DNA from: an uncultured Pelagibacteraceae bacterium
GTDB taxonomy: Bacteria; Pseudomonadota; Alphaproteobacteria; Pelagibacterales; Pelagibacteraceae
Direction: 5' to 3'
DNA length: 64,000 bases
Assembly (NCBI GenBank): GCA_902628275.1
Contig: CACOMI010000002.1
Coordinates: 1 to 64,000, forward strand
In this document: positions 17,072 through 27,736 of the stretch, in pieces
Layout: each line of letters opens with the position of its first letter
Position numbering within the stretch: position 1 is the stretch's first letter
Notes under the pieces: model-generated
Seen by the model: only the letters and a program-made list of their open reading frames with translations
Databases searched by the model: none
Told to the model about the DNA's origin: nothing
Translations under genes and position numbers: made by a program

Positions 17072-17455
17072 ATGAGTATTTTAGATTTTGTAATGGTTGG
17101 TTCTAATGATTATAAAAAATCAAGCGAGCTATATGATGCTGCATTTGAACCTTTAAAGTTAAAAAAAATACTAACTACAGAAAAATATATTGGTTATGCT
17201 CATTCAAGCGACCCTGAAAAAGTAATATTTTATATAACTAACCCAGTAAATGGTAAACCAGCAACTATGGGTAATGGATCACAAGTAACAATATTAGCAG
17301 AGTCAAAAGAGGCAGTAGAAAAATTTTATGAGATTGCAATTTCGAAAGGAGCAACAGATGAGGGAGCACCAGGTATAAGAAAAGACGGAAATTACTACGG
17401 GTATATACGCGACTTAGATGGAAATAAGATTGCAGCTAAAAGTATTTTAAAATAA
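17072..17455 (+). CDS. VOC-superfamily (glyoxalase/bleomycin resistance-like) protein
   Basis: A 127-residue vicinal-oxygen-chelate fold protein starting MSILDFVMVGSNDYKKS and ending YGYIRDLDGNKIAAKS, with the paired beta-alpha-beta modules typical of the family. The ATG at 17072 is preferred; upstream in-frame codons starting from a TTG at 17006 encode a segment unlike the family. The usual first metal ligand His is not obvious, so the enzymatic role is open. Twelve bases separate it from the GFA-domain gene, which probably shares its transcript. Confidence 0.82.
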   Translation: MSILDFVMVGSNDYKKSSELYDAAFEPLKLKKILTTEKYIGYAHSSDPEKVIFYITNPVNGKPATMGNGSQVTILAESKEAVEKFYEIAISKGATDEGAPGIRKDGNYYGYIRDLDGNKIAAKSILK

Positions 17456-17467
17456 AAAAGGAGATAT

Positions 17468-17833
17468 ATGAAATTAAATTGCCATTGTGGAGCTGTTGAA
17501 GCAGAAATTAAATCTTCAATAAACGAATTAGCAAAAATTGTAAGATGTAACTGTTCAATTTGTAAAAGAAAAAATGCAACTATGGGCATGGTTAAAAATG
17601 AAGATTTTAAAGTTACTAAGGGAGAAGATAAATTAAAACTTTATCAGTACCACACTAAAGTTGCTAACCATTATTTTTGTATTGAATGTGGAATTTACAC
17701 TCATCATAATCCAAGAAGTGCACCTGCTATGACTGGTTTTAATTTAGGATGTGTCGATGAAGTTAAAGTAGAAGATTTAAAGGAAGTAGCTAACTTTGAT
17801 GGTTTAAATCATCCAATGGATCAAGAAAAATAA
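17468..17833 (+). CDS. GFA/CENP-V domain zinc protein
   Basis: A 121-residue protein with the two zinc-site Cys groups of the glutathione-dependent formaldehyde-activating (GFA) fold: CHCGAVEAEI near the N-terminus, then RCNCSICKR, and YFCIECGIYTHH. The family binds glutathione conjugates in some members, but most are of unknown function, so formaldehyde activation should not be assumed. It follows the VOC gene after 12 bases, with a purine-rich AAGGAG just upstream of its ATG (a good RBS), and precedes the kinase gene by 7 bases. Confidence 0.87.
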   Translation: MKLNCHCGAVEAEIKSSINELAKIVRCNCSICKRKNATMGMVKNEDFKVTKGEDKLKLYQYHTKVANHYFCIECGIYTHHNPRSAPAMTGFNLGCVDEVKVEDLKEVANFDGLNHPMDQEK

Positions 17834-17840
17834 AAGTTCA

Positions 17841-18770
17841 ATGAAATTAACTGAAGAGTGTTTTAAGAAAGTTAAAAAAGATTGTTTTAAGTTTATTAAA
17901 TTACAAGAAACCTCAACTGAAAAGTTTGGCAATAAAGAGAGGATGGTCAAAAATTTTTTAATTCCAATATGTTTTTGGATTGTAAAAAAAGCAAATAATA
18001 AAAAACCTTTTTTTGTTGGATTAGCTGGAGGACAGGGAACAGGTAAAACAACAATAAGTTCAATAATAAAAATTATATTAGAAAAATATTTTAAATTAAA
18101 AGTATTTAAAATTTCTATTGATGATTTTTATAAAACTAGAAAAGAAAGAGTGAGTTTATCAAAAAAAGTACATTCAATTTTTCTTACCAGAGGTGTTCCC
18201 GGAACTCATGATGTTAATATGATGTTAGATTTCTTTAAAAAATCTAAAGCCAAAAAATTTAAAAATTTGAAATTACCAAATTTTAATAAGGCAATTGATG
18301 ATAGATTTCCTAAAAATAAATGGAACAAAATTAATAGAAGACCAGATATTATTATTTTCGAGGGATGGTGTGTTGGAGCAAAAGCGGAAACTAACAAAAC
18401 GTTAAAAAAATCAATTAACTCTATGGAAAAAGTTAATGATCCAAATCTCATTTGGAGAAAATATGTTAATCAACAATTAAAAACTAAATATAAAAAGCTT
18501 TATTCACAATTAAATTGTATGATTTACTTAAAAGCAAGAAACTTTAGTTTATTACAAAAGTGGAGATTAAAGCAGGAACATAAATTGTGGTTAAAAACAA
18601 AGAAAAAGGGTGGTCACAAAATAATGAGCAAAAAAGATGTTATTAATTTTATGCAAACTTATCAAAGAATTACTCAGAATATGTTTAAAAACACACCTAA
18701 ATATGCTTCTATAATTTTAAATTTAAATAGTAACCATCAAATTAAAACTGCTGTATATAAATCGAAATGA
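17841..18770 (+). CDS. P-loop kinase of the D-glycerate 3-kinase/Tda10 family
   Basis: A 309-residue protein with a Walker A loop GGQGTGKT at 63-70, followed by KISIDDFYKTRKER and the TRGVPGTHDVNMM segment that marks the glycerate-kinase (GLYK)/yeast Tda10 branch of the phosphoribulokinase/uridine kinase fold. IIIFEGWCVGAK is the Walker-B-like region. Plant GLYK phosphorylates glycerate at C3 in photorespiration, so a glycerate-salvage role is possible here, but substrate assignment is by family only. It overlaps tolC by 4 bases (ATGA). Confidence 0.8.
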   Translation: MKLTEECFKKVKKDCFKFIKLQETSTEKFGNKERMVKNFLIPICFWIVKKANNKKPFFVGLAGGQGTGKTTISSIIKIILEKYFKLKVFKISIDDFYKTRKERVSLSKKVHSIFLTRGVPGTHDVNMMLDFFKKSKAKKFKNLKLPNFNKAIDDRFPKNKWNKINRRPDIIIFEGWCVGAKAETNKTLKKSINSMEKVNDPNLIWRKYVNQQLKTKYKKLYSQLNCMIYLKARNFSLLQKWRLKQEHKLWLKTKKKGGHKIMSKKDVINFMQTYQRITQNMFKNTPKYASIILNLNSNHQIKTAVYKSK

Positions 18771-20059
18771 AAAAAATATTTATCATACTTATTGCATCAA
18801 CAATATATTTTAGCAATGCTTTCGCAGTTACGCTTCTTGATGCATTAAATCAAACATATAAAAACAATATTCAATTAAATGCTGAAAGAGAAAATATTAA
18901 AGTTTCAGAAGAAGATGTAAATATTTCAAAGGCTGATTACAAACCTTCATTAACTTTAAGTGGCTCTAAAAGTTTTGAAAATACCAATACATTAAAAAAT
19001 CAAAATGGTGGTACAGCTACTAAAAATGATGCTGATCCTTTTACAACATCTATAAAGATAGAACAAACAATACTAGATTATGGTAGAGATCTTACACTTG
19101 AAAAAAATAAGGTTTCATTAACCTTAGCAAAAGCACAATTAGTTAAAAAAGAACAAGAAGTATTACACGAAGCTATAAATGCATTTACAAATTTAATTTT
19201 ATCAAGAGAAAAACTAAATATTAACTCAAAAAATTTAAATCTTTTAATTAGACAGGTGGAGAATGATAAAATTAGAAGAGATAGAGGGCAAATTACTAAT
19301 ACAGATGTAGCGCAGTCAGAATCCTCACTTGCAGGAGCACAGGCACAATTTGCTAAGTCAAAAAGTGATTTATTAATTAGCAAACTTAATTACGAAAGTA
19401 TCATAGGAAACATAAATGATCCAAATAACTTAAAGAAAAGTTCAAATGCAATCGTTAATATTCCAAAAACTTTAAGTGAAGCAATAAATTTGTCAAAATT
19501 GAATAATCCAGATATATTGATTGCAAAACTAGACTTAGAAAAGTCTGAAAAAGATATAGCCATTTCAAAGTCAGATTTAAAACCAACTGCTTCAGTATCA
19601 TTAGAGAAATCTTATACTGACGATCTCAGTTCTACTGTTGCAGAAAGAGATAAAGATATATTAAAAGCAACAGTGAGTTGGCCTTTTTATTCTGGTGGAA
19701 AAAAGAAATATAAAATTAGCAAAAACACAAATTTAACAAATAGAAAAAGATTATTGTTAGATCATGCTGTTAAAACTAATGAGACTAACGTCGCAAGTGC
19801 GTGGTCAAGTTTAGAATCATCCAAAAGTTTTTTAAATTCTGTGAAGGTTCAATTAAGATCAGCAGAAATTGCAAATGAGGGTATTGCAGCAGAGTATGAA
19901 AGAGGATCGAGAACAACCTTAGACGTTATTCAATCAAATTCACTTTTACTTTCTGCGCAACTTTCTTTAGTGAATTCTGAGAGAGATTATTTAATGGCCC
20001 AATATAACTTGCTTAAATCAGTAGGCCTATTAAATAGCCAATATCTAAAACTTAAGTAA
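18767..20059 (+). CDS. tolC: TolC-family outer-membrane efflux/secretion channel
   Basis: A 430-residue outer-membrane factor with a Sec signal (IILIASTIYFSNAFA) and the internal duplicated TolC repeats: long alpha-helical stretches with heptads and two beta segments, for example LTLSGSKSFE and ASVSLEKSY. It would supply the exit duct for a tripartite pump or type I secretion; no partner pump is in the window. The ATG overlaps the upstream kinase stop. RecA follows after a 107-base gap, so this is the end of its transcript. Confidence 0.9.
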   Translation: MKKIFIILIASTIYFSNAFAVTLLDALNQTYKNNIQLNAERENIKVSEEDVNISKADYKPSLTLSGSKSFENTNTLKNQNGGTATKNDADPFTTSIKIEQTILDYGRDLTLEKNKVSLTLAKAQLVKKEQEVLHEAINAFTNLILSREKLNINSKNLNLLIRQVENDKIRRDRGQITNTDVAQSESSLAGAQAQFAKSKSDLLISKLNYESIIGNINDPNNLKKSSNAIVNIPKTLSEAINLSKLNNPDILIAKLDLEKSEKDIAISKSDLKPTASVSLEKSYTDDLSSTVAERDKDILKATVSWPFYSGGKKKYKISKNTNLTNRKRLLLDHAVKTNETNVASAWSSLESSKSFLNSVKVQLRSAEIANEGIAAEYERGSRTTLDVIQSNSLLLSAQLSLVNSERDYLMAQYNLLKSVGLLNSQYLKLK

Positions 20060-20101
20060 ATATTTGATTTTTTGATATAAAAATAATTATATTGCTAATG
20101 A

Positions 20102-20116
20102 GAACAAAATGTGTAC
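20102..20116 (+). promoter_or_regulatory. Degenerate SOS box upstream of recA
   Basis: GAAC (20102-20105), seven bases, GTAC (20113-20116) is one mismatch from GAAC-N7-GAAC. It lies 50 bases before the recA ATG in the only gap that can hold the recA promoter. Confidence 0.5.
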
Positions 20117-20166
20117 ATTTATACTCATGATTCGAGTGACAAAAAATTTAAAAAAAGAGGCAAAAA

Positions 20167-21321
20167 ATGACGAAAAATAACCTAAAAGTAGTTAAATCTA
20201 CCAAAGATCAAGAAATGGATGTTAAAGAAAAGAATAAAGCGTTAGACGCTGCAATAGCTCAGATTACAGATAATTTTGGAAAAGGCTCTGTGATGAAGCT
20301 TGGTGAAAAGAGAGCAATGGATATTGAGTCTGTTTCAACAGGTTCTTTAAGTCTTGATTTAGCTTTAGGTATAGGTGGATTACCAAAAGGAAGAATTATT
20401 GAAGTTTATGGACCAGAGTCTTCTGGAAAAACAACTTTAGCACTACAAGTTGTTGCTGAAGCTCAAAAAGCTGGAGGTATTTGTGCATTCGTTGATGCAG
20501 AGCATGCATTAGATCCAGTTTATGCAAAAAAATTAGGTGTAAACACTGAAGAACTTTTAATTTCACAGCCAGATACTGGTGAACAAGCATTAGAAATCGC
20601 TGATACACTAGTAAAATCAGGCTCTATTTCAGTAATCGTTATCGACTCTGTTGCAGCTTTAACTCCAAAAGCTGAAATTGAAGGTGAGATGGGAGATCAT
20701 CATGTTGGTCTTCAATCAAGATTAATGAGTCAGGCTTTGAGAAAATTAACAGGTTCAATTTCAAACACGAACACCATGATGATTTTCATCAATCAAATCA
20801 GAATGAAAATTGGAGTTATGTTTGGAAGTCCAGAGACAACATCAGGTGGTAATGCGCTTAAGTTTTACTCATCTGTAAGAATGGATATTAGAAGAATTGG
20901 TGCCATCAAAGATAAAGATGAAATTATTGGTAACTCTACAAGAGTGAAGGTAGTTAAAAATAAAGTAGCACCACCATTCAAAGTTGTTGAATTTGACTTA
21001 ATGTATGGAAGAGGAATTAGCAAGATGGGTGAGCTAGTTGATCTTGGTTCAAAAGCAGATATAATTGAAAAATCAGGTGCTTGGTATGCTTATAAAGGTG
21101 AGAAGATTGGTCAAGGTAGAGAGAATGCTAAGACTTATCTAGCTCAAAATCCTAAAGTTGCTGCAGAAATTGAAATGGCAATTAGAGAAAAAGCAGGTGT
21201 GATTTCTAAGAAAATAGAAGGAAATCCAATCGATCCTGAAAAATTGGAAAAAGAAAAGAAAGTAGCTGAAAAAGAAGAGGCTGATAAAGCAGAAGCTACT
21301 CCTCCATCTAAAAAGAATTAA
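20167..21321 (+). CDS. recA: Recombinase RecA
   Basis: A DNA-dependent ATPase for homologous recombination and SOS induction, of 384 residues. Walker [10 protein letters not shown] is at 82-90, [15 protein letters not shown] is the Walker B region, and DNA-binding loop L2 contains [21 protein letters not shown]. The N-terminus carries an extension of about 20 residues before the KALDAAI helix, and the C-terminal tail is acidic and lysine-rich as in most RecA proteins. The ATG at 20167 follows AGAGG with suitable spacing. A terminator follows at 21341. It would stimulate UmuD and LexA cleavage. Confidence 0.98.
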   Translation: MTKNNLKVVKSTKDQEMDVKEKNKALDAAIAQITDNFGKGSVMKLGEKRAMDIESVSTGSLSLDLALGIGGLPKGRIIEVYGPESSGKTTLALQVVAEAQKAGGICAFVDAEHALDPVYAKKLGVNTEELLISQPDTGEQALEIADTLVKSGSISVIVIDSVAALTPKAEIEGEMGDHHVGLQSRLMSQALRKLTGSISNTNTMMIFINQIRMKIGVMFGSPETTSGGNALKFYSSVRMDIRRIGAIKDKDEIIGNSTRVKVVKNKVAPPFKVVEFDLMYGRGISKMGELVDLGSKADIIEKSGAWYAYKGEKIGQGRENAKTYLAQNPKVAAEIEMAIREKAGVISKKIEGNPIDPEKLEKEKKVAEKEEADKAEATPPSKKN

Positions 21322-21340
21322 TAGGTCATCTTTATTAATA

Positions 21341-21368
21341 AAAGGCGCTTAATTTAAGCGCCTTTTTT
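21341..21368 (+). terminator. Rho-independent terminator after recA
   Basis: AAAGGCGCTT pairs with AAGCGCCTTT around a short AT loop (21341-21365) and continues into a T-run ending at 21368. It lies 20 bases after the recA stop and before alaS. Confidence 0.92.
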
Positions 21369-21415
21369 CCCTTCGGTATCTAGACATAGAATAAAAAAGC
21401 TGTATTTTAAAAAAT

Positions 21416-24082
21416 ATGGCAGACAAAACGCTCAATGAAATAAGAAATACTTTCTTAAAGTATTTTGAAAAAAACGATCATAAGATTGTGGAATCTAGTA
21501 ATTTGGTTCCTAACAACGATCCTACATTGATGTTTGCTAATTCTGGAATGGTTCAATTTAAAAATGTCTTCACTGGATTAGAAAAAAGAGATTATGTAAG
21601 AGCTACAACTTCACAAAAATGTGTAAGAGCAGGTGGTAAGCATAATGACTTAGAGAATGTTGGTTACACACCAAGACATCATACATTCTTTGAGATGTTA
21701 GGAAATTTTTCTTTTGGTGATTATTTTAAAGAACAAGCAATTCATTATGCATGGGATTTGATAACCAAAGATTTTGGAATAGATAAAAACAGGCTTTATG
21801 TAACAGTATTTCATGAGGATGATGAAGCCTTCAATTTCTGGAAGAAAATAGCGGGTTTTAGCGATGATAGAATTATCAGAATAGCAACTTCTGATAACTT
21901 TTGGTCTATGGGTGAAACAGGTCCATGTGGACCTTGTTCTGAAATCTTTTTTGATCACGGTGATCATTTGCCTGGAGGATTACCTGGTACTAAAGATGAA
22001 GATGGAGACAGATTTATAGAAATTTGGAATTTAGTCTTCATGCAATTTGAACAAGTTACAAAAGACAAAAGAATTGATCTTCCAAAACCATCAGTGGATA
22101 CTGGAATGGGTTTAGAGAGAATTGCAGCTTTGTTACAGAGCACACATGATAATTATGAAACAGATCATTTTAAAAAATTAATTGGCTCAATATCAGAATT
22201 TACAAAAGTAAAACTTAATGAAAACAACATTTCGAGTTTTAGAGTTATTGCAGATCACTTAAGAGCAAGCTCTTTTCTTTTAGCTGAGGGTGTTCTCCCA
22301 TCGAATGAAGGAAGAGGATATGTTCTTAGAAGAATTATGAGAAGAGGAATGAGACACTCACATTTACTTGGTTCTAAAGAACCAGTTTTTAATAAAATTT
22401 TTGACTCTCTTAAAGAAGAAATGAAAGGCAACTACCCTGAGCTAGAGAGATCAGAAACTTTAATTAAAGAAACTTTAAAAATGGAAGAAGAAAAATTTTT
22501 AGTTTTACTTGATAGAGGAATAAAAATTTTAAATGAGGAAATAGATAAGATCGATAAAGTTTTACCGGGGGAAGTGGCATTTAAATTATATGATACATAT
22601 GGTTTCCCATTAGATTTAACAGAAGATATATTAAAAAATAAATCTTTAACAGTTGATCAAAATAAATTTGATGAACAAATGAAAAAAAGTAAAGAACTTG
22701 CTAAAAAGAATTGGAAAGGTTCTGGCGATAGTTCACAAGAACAAATTTGGTTTGGTATAAAAGATAAAGTTGGTCCAACAGAATTTTTAGGTTACGAGTT
22801 TAATAGATCGGAAGGAGTTGTTTTATCAATTGTAAAAGATAACAAAGAAACGGAAAAATTATCAGCAAAAGAGGAAGGAGCGATTATAACCAATCAAACA
22901 CCTTTTTATGGAGAGTCTGGAGGTCAGCTAGGTGATACAGGAAAAATATCAGTAGGAGATTTTATATTTGAAGTCACTGATACTCAAAAACAACTTGGTG
23001 ATTTATTTGTTCATTATGGAACTTTGAAAAATGGAGAAATCAAGATCAATGATGTTGTTGAAATGAAAATTGATGTAGAGAGAAGAGGTAACCTAAAGGC
23101 ATATCATTCAGCTACACATTTATTACACGAGTCTTTAAGAAGAACGTTGGGAAAGCATGTTATGCAAAAGGGCTCACTTGTTGCACCAGATCGTCTAAGG
23201 TTTGATTTTAGCCATATGAAACCAATAACAAATGAGGAATTGGTAAAGATTGACAAAATAGTTAATGAATACGTTACTAATAGTACTGAAGTGACTACAA
23301 GAATTATGACTCCAAAAGCAGCTATAGAAAAGGGAGCGCTAGCTTTCTTTGGTGAGAAGTATGGTGATGAAGTGCGAGTAGTTTCAATGGGTAAAGAGGA
23401 AAATACATATTTTTCAACAGAACTTTGTGGTGGAACCCACGTAAAAAATACTGGTGATATTGGTAAATTTAAAACAATTAGCCAATCATCGATTGCTGCA
23501 GGCGTTAGAAGAGTAGAGGCTTTGAGAGATAAACAGCTTGAAGATTACATAAAAAATAAGGAAAAACTCTCCTCATTAACGGTTCAAAAAGATGAGGAAA
23601 TGATTAAAGAACTTTCTTCTCAAATCATTAAATTAGGTGGAAAGCCAAATCTAGAAAACAAAGATTTAAAAGGATCCATAAAAGATCTTTCTAGACAATT
23701 AGAGCAATTAAATGTCAAAAACGTTTTAGGGGATGAAACAAAAAATATTATTAACGACAAAGTTATTAATAATACAAAAGTTAGATTTCAAAAAGTTCAA
23801 GATTTACCACCAAAAGATTTGAGAAAATTAGTGGATAATGGAAAAAAAGAACTTACTGAAGGAATTGTAATTGTTTTTGCAAGTAAGGATGGCAAAGTCG
23901 GATTAGCAGTTGGAGTAACAGATAATTTAACAAGTAAATTTGATGCAGTTCAGTTTGTAAAAGTTGGTTCTGAGATAATTGGGGGCAAAGGTGGTGGTGG
24001 GAGAAAAGACTTCGCCCAAGCAGGTGGACAAGATCAATCAAAAATTGAAGCAGCTTTTGAAAAGCTCGAAAGTTTAATTTAA
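21416..24082 (+). CDS. alaS: Alanine--tRNA ligase
   Basis: A class II synthetase of 888 residues. The catalytic core includes [19 protein letters not shown] and the motif-3 region [14 protein letters not shown]. The editing domain holds the zinc-binding [11 protein letters not shown] and ELCGGTH, which clears mis-charged Ser/Gly-tRNA-Ala. The C-Ala dimerisation domain ends with [16 protein letters not shown]. Length is normal. Its 3' end overlaps the convergent icd gene by 9 bases. Transcription is independent of recA because of the terminator between them. Confidence 0.98.
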   Translation: MADKTLNEIRNTFLKYFEKNDHKIVESSNLVPNNDPTLMFANSGMVQFKNVFTGLEKRDYVRATTSQKCVRAGGKHNDLENVGYTPRHHTFFEMLGNFSFGDYFKEQAIHYAWDLITKDFGIDKNRLYVTVFHEDDEAFNFWKKIAGFSDDRIIRIATSDNFWSMGETGPCGPCSEIFFDHGDHLPGGLPGTKDEDGDRFIEIWNLVFMQFEQVTKDKRIDLPKPSVDTGMGLERIAALLQSTHDNYETDHFKKLIGSISEFTKVKLNENNISSFRVIADHLRASSFLLAEGVLPSNEGRGYVLRRIMRRGMRHSHLLGSKEPVFNKIFDSLKEEMKGNYPELERSETLIKETLKMEEEKFLVLLDRGIKILNEEIDKIDKVLPGEVAFKLYDTYGFPLDLTEDILKNKSLTVDQNKFDEQMKKSKELAKKNWKGSGDSSQEQIWFGIKDKVGPTEFLGYEFNRSEGVVLSIVKDNKETEKLSAKEEGAIITNQTPFYGESGGQLGDTGKISVGDFIFEVTDTQKQLGDLFVHYGTLKNGEIKINDVVEMKIDVERRGNLKAYHSATHLLHESLRRTLGKHVMQKGSLVAPDRLRFDFSHMKPITNEELVKIDKIVNEYVTNSTEVTTRIMTPKAAIEKGALAFFGEKYGDEVRVVSMGKEENTYFSTELCGGTHVKNTGDIGKFKTISQSSIAAGVRRVEALRDKQLEDYIKNKEKLSSLTVQKDEEMIKELSSQIIKLGGKPNLENKDLKGSIKDLSRQLEQLNVKNVLGDETKNIINDKVINNTKVRFQKVQDLPPKDLRKLVDNGKKELTEGIVIVFASKDGKVGLAVGVTDNLTSKFDAVQFVKVGSEIIGGKGGGGRKDFAQAGGQDQSKIEAAFEKLESLI

Positions 24083-25288
24083 TTTTCTTTTTAAATTACC
24101 ATCAATTTCATCTAGAAATTGATTGGTAGTTAAAAATTTACTATTTGGACCAACAAGAATTGCTAAATCTTTTGTCATTGATCCACTTTCTACACATTCG
24201 ATACAAACTTTCTCAAGAATTTGTGCAAATTTAATTAGTTCTTCATTACTATCCAATTTACCTCTATGAGCCAATCCTCTTGTCCATGCAAAAATAGATG
24301 CAATTGGGTTGGTTGAGGTTTCTTTACCCTGTTGATGCATTCTGTAATGTCTAGTAACAGTTCCGTGTGCAGCTTCTGCCTCCATTACTTTTCCATCTGG
24401 AGTTAATAATGTACTCGTCATCAAACCTAAAGATCCATAACCTTGAGCCATAGTATCCGATTGAACGTCTCCATCATAATTCTTACAAGCCCAAATATAT
24501 TTGCCACTCCATTTCATAGCACATGCTACCATGTCATCAATCAATCTATGTTCGTAAGTCAAATTATTTTTTTCAAATTCTTGCTTATATTCTTTGTCAA
24601 AAATTTCTTGGAAAATATCTTTAAACCTTCCATCATATTGTTTTAAAATTGTATTTTTTGTTGACATATAAACTGGCCATTTTTTAATTAACCCATAGCT
24701 GAAACAAGATCTTGCAAAATCCTCAATTGATTTATCTAAATTATACATTGAAAGCGCAACACCAGGACCGGTAAAATTAAACACTTCATATTTGATTTCA
24801 TCTTTTCCATCTTCAGATGTCCATTTGATTTCCATTTTTCCTTTTCCAGGAACTTTAAAATCCGTTGCCCTATATTGATCTCCAAAGGCATGTCTTCCAA
24901 TGATTACAGGATCTGTCCAAGAAGGCACAAGTTTAGGAATATTTTTACAAATAATTGGCTCTCTAAATACTGTTCCTCCAATTATGTTTCTTATTGTTCC
25001 ATTAGGAGATCTCCACATTTTTTTTAACTGAAATTCTTCAACTCTTGCTTCATCAGGAGTGATAGTTGCACACTTTATTCCAACACCAATTTTTTTAATT
25101 GCATTTGCAGAATCTATTGTGATTTGATCACCAGTATTATCTCTACTTTTCATGCCTAAATCGTAATATTCGATACCAAGATCTAGATATGGCAGGATTA
25201 ATTTATTTTTGATGAACTCCCATATAATTCGAGTCATTTCATCACCATCCAGCTCTACTACTGGGTTATTTACCTTGATTTTGCTCAT
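24074..25288 (-). CDS. icd: NADP-dependent isocitrate dehydrogenase (class II, eukaryote-like)
   Basis: A TCA-cycle enzyme of 404 residues that decarboxylates isocitrate to 2-oxoglutarate with NADP. The start [18 protein letters not shown], the substrate-binding [19 protein letters not shown], and [18 protein letters not shown] with the metal-binding Asp identify the homodimeric class II type common in alphaproteobacteria and mitochondria. In this class NADP is the expected cofactor. It converges on alaS with a 9-base overlap and is divergent from psd. Confidence 0.96.
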   Translation of the reverse strand: MSKIKVNNPVVELDGDEMTRIIWEFIKNKLILPYLDLGIEYYDLGMKSRDNTGDQITIDSANAIKKIGVGIKCATITPDEARVEEFQLKKMWRSPNGTIRNIIGGTVFREPIICKNIPKLVPSWTDPVIIGRHAFGDQYRATDFKVPGKGKMEIKWTSEDGKDEIKYEVFNFTGPGVALSMYNLDKSIEDFARSCFSYGLIKKWPVYMSTKNTILKQYDGRFKDIFQEIFDKEYKQEFEKNNLTYEHRLIDDMVACAMKWSGKYIWACKNYDGDVQSDTMAQGYGSLGLMTSTLLTPDGKVMEAEAAHGTVTRHYRMHQQGKETSTNPIASIFAWTRGLAHRGKLDSNEELIKFAQILEKVCIECVESGSMTKDLAILVGPNSKFLTTNQFLDEIDGNLKRKLN

Positions 25289-25364
25289 TAAATAAAAATT
25301 ATCTTAATAATTGAATTTGACCATTTTATATACATATTAATCGAAAATTAGCAAATAGAAGAAT

Positions 25365-26012
25365 ATGTTTAGTAAGATATTTCCAAAGATCCACACTGAA
25401 GGATACAAGTTTATAGTAATAGCTGTATTCATAACTGTCGTTTTTCTAGTTATTAATAATTTCTTAGGATTAATAGGAATATTACTTACTGTCTGGGTTT
25501 ATTATTTTTTTAGAGATCCAGAGAGAACAATTATTGGAGATGATAGTTACCTTGTTAGTCCTGCTGATGGAGAAGTAATTAAAGTTGAAGAGGTGGATGG
25601 TCCAAAAGAACTTGGACTAGAAAATAAAAAATTTAAAAAAATTAGTATCTTTATGAACGTATTTGATTGTCATGTAAACAGAACACCGTGCTCAGGTACT
25701 GTTGAAGATATTTTATATAAACCAGGTAAATTTTTAAATGCATCTTTAGATAAAGCAAGCGAAGACAATGAGAGAAATTATTATAAAATTAAAGATAAGC
25801 ATGGAAATGATATCGTAGTTGTTCAAATTGCAGGATTAGTTGCAAGAAGAATAGTTTGCGAAACAAATAAAAATCAGGAATTAAATCAAGGTGATAGAAT
25901 TGGGATGATTAGATTTGGTAGTAGAGCAGACGTTTATTATGAAAATTATGAACCACTAGTTAAAGTTGGTCAAACAGCAATTTCAGGAGAAACACTACTG
26001 GCTAAAAATTAA
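25365..26012 (+). CDS. psd: Phosphatidylserine decarboxylase, short (type II-like)
   Basis: A membrane-associated enzyme that makes phosphatidylethanolamine from phosphatidylserine. It has 215 residues, the compact form lacking the long N-terminal domain. Two N-terminal hydrophobic segments (18-48) precede SPADGEVIKVEE (D68) and DCHVNRTP (H103). The self-cleavage site that creates the pyruvoyl group is G185-S186 in RFGSRADVYYEN. It is followed three bases later by pssA, which makes its substrate. Confidence 0.95.
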   Translation: MFSKIFPKIHTEGYKFIVIAVFITVVFLVINNFLGLIGILLTVWVYYFFRDPERTIIGDDSYLVSPADGEVIKVEEVDGPKELGLENKKFKKISIFMNVFDCHVNRTPCSGTVEDILYKPGKFLNASLDKASEDNERNYYKIKDKHGNDIVVVQIAGLVARRIVCETNKNQELNQGDRIGMIRFGSRADVYYENYEPLVKVGQTAISGETLLAKN

Positions 26013-26015
26013 TTT

Positions 26016-26825
26016 ATGGAACAGCCAAAAAACAATTTAAAAATTGTTACAGATAAAAAAACAAACGCAAGGGTGATTTTACCTAACATGCTAACTCTTA
26101 TTGGGGTTTGCATAGGTTTATCATCTATTAGATTTGCATTGGATGAAAAATTCGAATTTGCAATTATAGCAATTATGTTCGCTGCTCTTATTGATGGATT
26201 AGATGGAAGGATAGCAAGATTAATAAAAGGAACATCAAAAGTTGGTAAGGAGTTAGACTCTCTTACGGACATGATAAGTTTTGGAGTAGCCCCGGCATTT
26301 ATTATGTATTTCTGGAAACTAAATACACTTGGGAGGTTTGGATGGTTGTTATGTTTAATATATGTAATTTGTGTTGCTTTACGTTTAGCTCGTTTCAACG
26401 TAAATACAGATCAAGCACCTTCTTGGAGAGATAATTTTTTTGAAGGGGTTCCATCTCCAGCAGGCGGTATCTTAGTTCTAACTCCATTAATTTTTAGTCT
26501 TACAAGCTTCGATTTTATAAGTATAAATTATGATATTGTTGTTCCAGTTTTTTTTATTGCAACATCTCTCTTACTGATCAGTAAATTTCCAAGTTATTCA
26601 TTCAAAAAAATTGTAATTCAAAGAAAAGCAACCATTTTTCTTTTATTTGGAATAGTTTTATTTTTTGGATTACTTCTAATATATCCTTTTAACGTTATAT
26701 CTATTAGTGCAATCATATACTTAGCTATGCTTCCAATTAGTTTTTTTCATTATCAAAAATTAAAAAAACAAAACGAAGGTCAGAATTATAAAGATGAAGA
26801 TGATGATCTCGAAGATATTTTGTAA
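26016..26825 (+). CDS. pssA: CDP-diacylglycerol--serine O-phosphatidyltransferase
   Basis: An inner-membrane enzyme of 269 residues with about eight hydrophobic helices that joins serine to CDP-diacylglycerol. The CDP-alcohol phosphatidyltransferase motif is complete: D60, D63-G64, A67-R68, G77, D81 and D85 within IDGLDGRIARLI and VGKELDSLTDMIS. It sits directly behind psd, so the two-step phosphatidylethanolamine pathway is one operon. The acidic C-terminal tail (NYKDEDDDLEDIL) is unusual but looks genuine. Its stop overlaps the GT8-like ATG. Confidence 0.95.
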   Translation: MEQPKNNLKIVTDKKTNARVILPNMLTLIGVCIGLSSIRFALDEKFEFAIIAIMFAALIDGLDGRIARLIKGTSKVGKELDSLTDMISFGVAPAFIMYFWKLNTLGRFGWLLCLIYVICVALRLARFNVNTDQAPSWRDNFFEGVPSPAGGILVLTPLIFSLTSFDFISINYDIVVPVFFIATSLLLISKFPSYSFKKIVIQRKATIFLLFGIVLFFGLLLIYPFNVISISAIIYLAMLPISFFHYQKLKKQNEGQNYKDEDDDLEDIL

Positions 26826-27736
26826 TGAAAAAAAATGTCATTGTATCATTAGCTGATTCCAATTATTTCCCTTTATTAAATGAGCTAATAGACTCTATAA
26901 AAAGATTTAAAGAGAGCTCTGAAGTTGCAATATGTATTTTGGATGCTGGTTTATCAGAGGATCAAAAAACAAAATTATCATCGAAGGTAGATGAAATAAA
27001 ATCAGCAGAGTGGGATATAAAAGTTCCAGATAGTAAAATTAAAGGGCGTGAATGGTTAAAGAGCCAAGTATCTAGGGCTTTTTTACCTAAATATTTTCCC
27101 AGCTATGAAAAATACTTATGGATTGATTGTGATGCTTGGGTAAATGATTGGCAATCAGTTGAGCTTTATTTTAAAGCGTGTGAAAAAGGTAAGTTGGGAA
27201 TTACTCAAACTATCGGACCAGGTTACAAAATTACTTCAAGAGTTAATTGGGTATTTGGAAAACTAGCGATTATTAAATCTCAAAATTTTAAACACGCAAT
27301 AAAATCTAATATCAAATTAGAAAAAGCTAGAAAGTTAGCCTTTGCTCCTCATATCAATATTGGTGTATTTTCATTAGAAAAAAATTCATTATGTTGGAAT
27401 TCATGGCAGGAAAACTTAAAGCGAACACTTAAAGGTGGAGAAATATTTGGTTCTGAACAATTAGCGATGAATATGTCTGTTTATGTTGATAATGTCGAAA
27501 CTGAATTCCTTCCTTTAAAATGTAATTGGATCACTAGTAATCTTTTGCCAAAGTTTGATGAGGATAAAGATACATGGGTAGAGCCTTATTTACCTAACTA
27601 TAAAATTGGAATTATGCATTTAGCTGCTGGCATCTGGAAAGATAAAGAAGATATGAGACTAAACAAGAGTGTTAAGATCGATATTCAAACTCTCACAGGT
27701 AAAGTTTTAAATAAAAGTTTAAGATTTAATAATTAA
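26825..27736 (+). CDS. GT8-like glycosyltransferase (nucleotide-sugar, DxD)
   Basis: A 303-residue cytosolic GT-A-like protein. The segment KYLWIDCDAWVND supplies the D-x-D metal motif, and APHINIGVFSLEKNS resembles the acceptor-binding Asn-Gly/Ile-Gly region of GT8/glycogenin-like transferases. IGIMHLAAGIWK near the C-terminus holds the His usually seen in the last GT8 motif. The family call is at fold level; donor and acceptor are unknown. It is translationally linked to pssA upstream (1-base overlap) and to rlmE downstream (no gap). Confidence 0.7.
   Translation: MKKNVIVSLADSNYFPLLNELIDSIKRFKESSEVAICILDAGLSEDQKTKLSSKVDEIKSAEWDIKVPDSKIKGREWLKSQVSRAFLPKYFPSYEKYLWIDCDAWVNDWQSVELYFKACEKGKLGITQTIGPGYKITSRVNWVFGKLAIIKSQNFKHAIKSNIKLEKARKLAFAPHINIGVFSLEKNSLCWNSWQENLKRTLKGGEIFGSEQLAMNMSVYVDNVETEFLPLKCNWITSNLLPKFDEDKDTWVEPYLPNYKIGIMHLAAGIWKDKEDMRLNKSVKIDIQTLTGKVLNKSLRFNN

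Noticed and set aside
20110..20181. A possible 23-codon leader peptide before recA (ATG at 20110), running into the recA frame region
   Set aside because: It overlaps the SOS-like box and recA, has no RBS and no attenuator-like structure.
26009..26398. A 129-codon minus-strand open frame inside pssA
   Set aside because: It is antisense to the CDP-alcohol motif region of pssA and has no family features.
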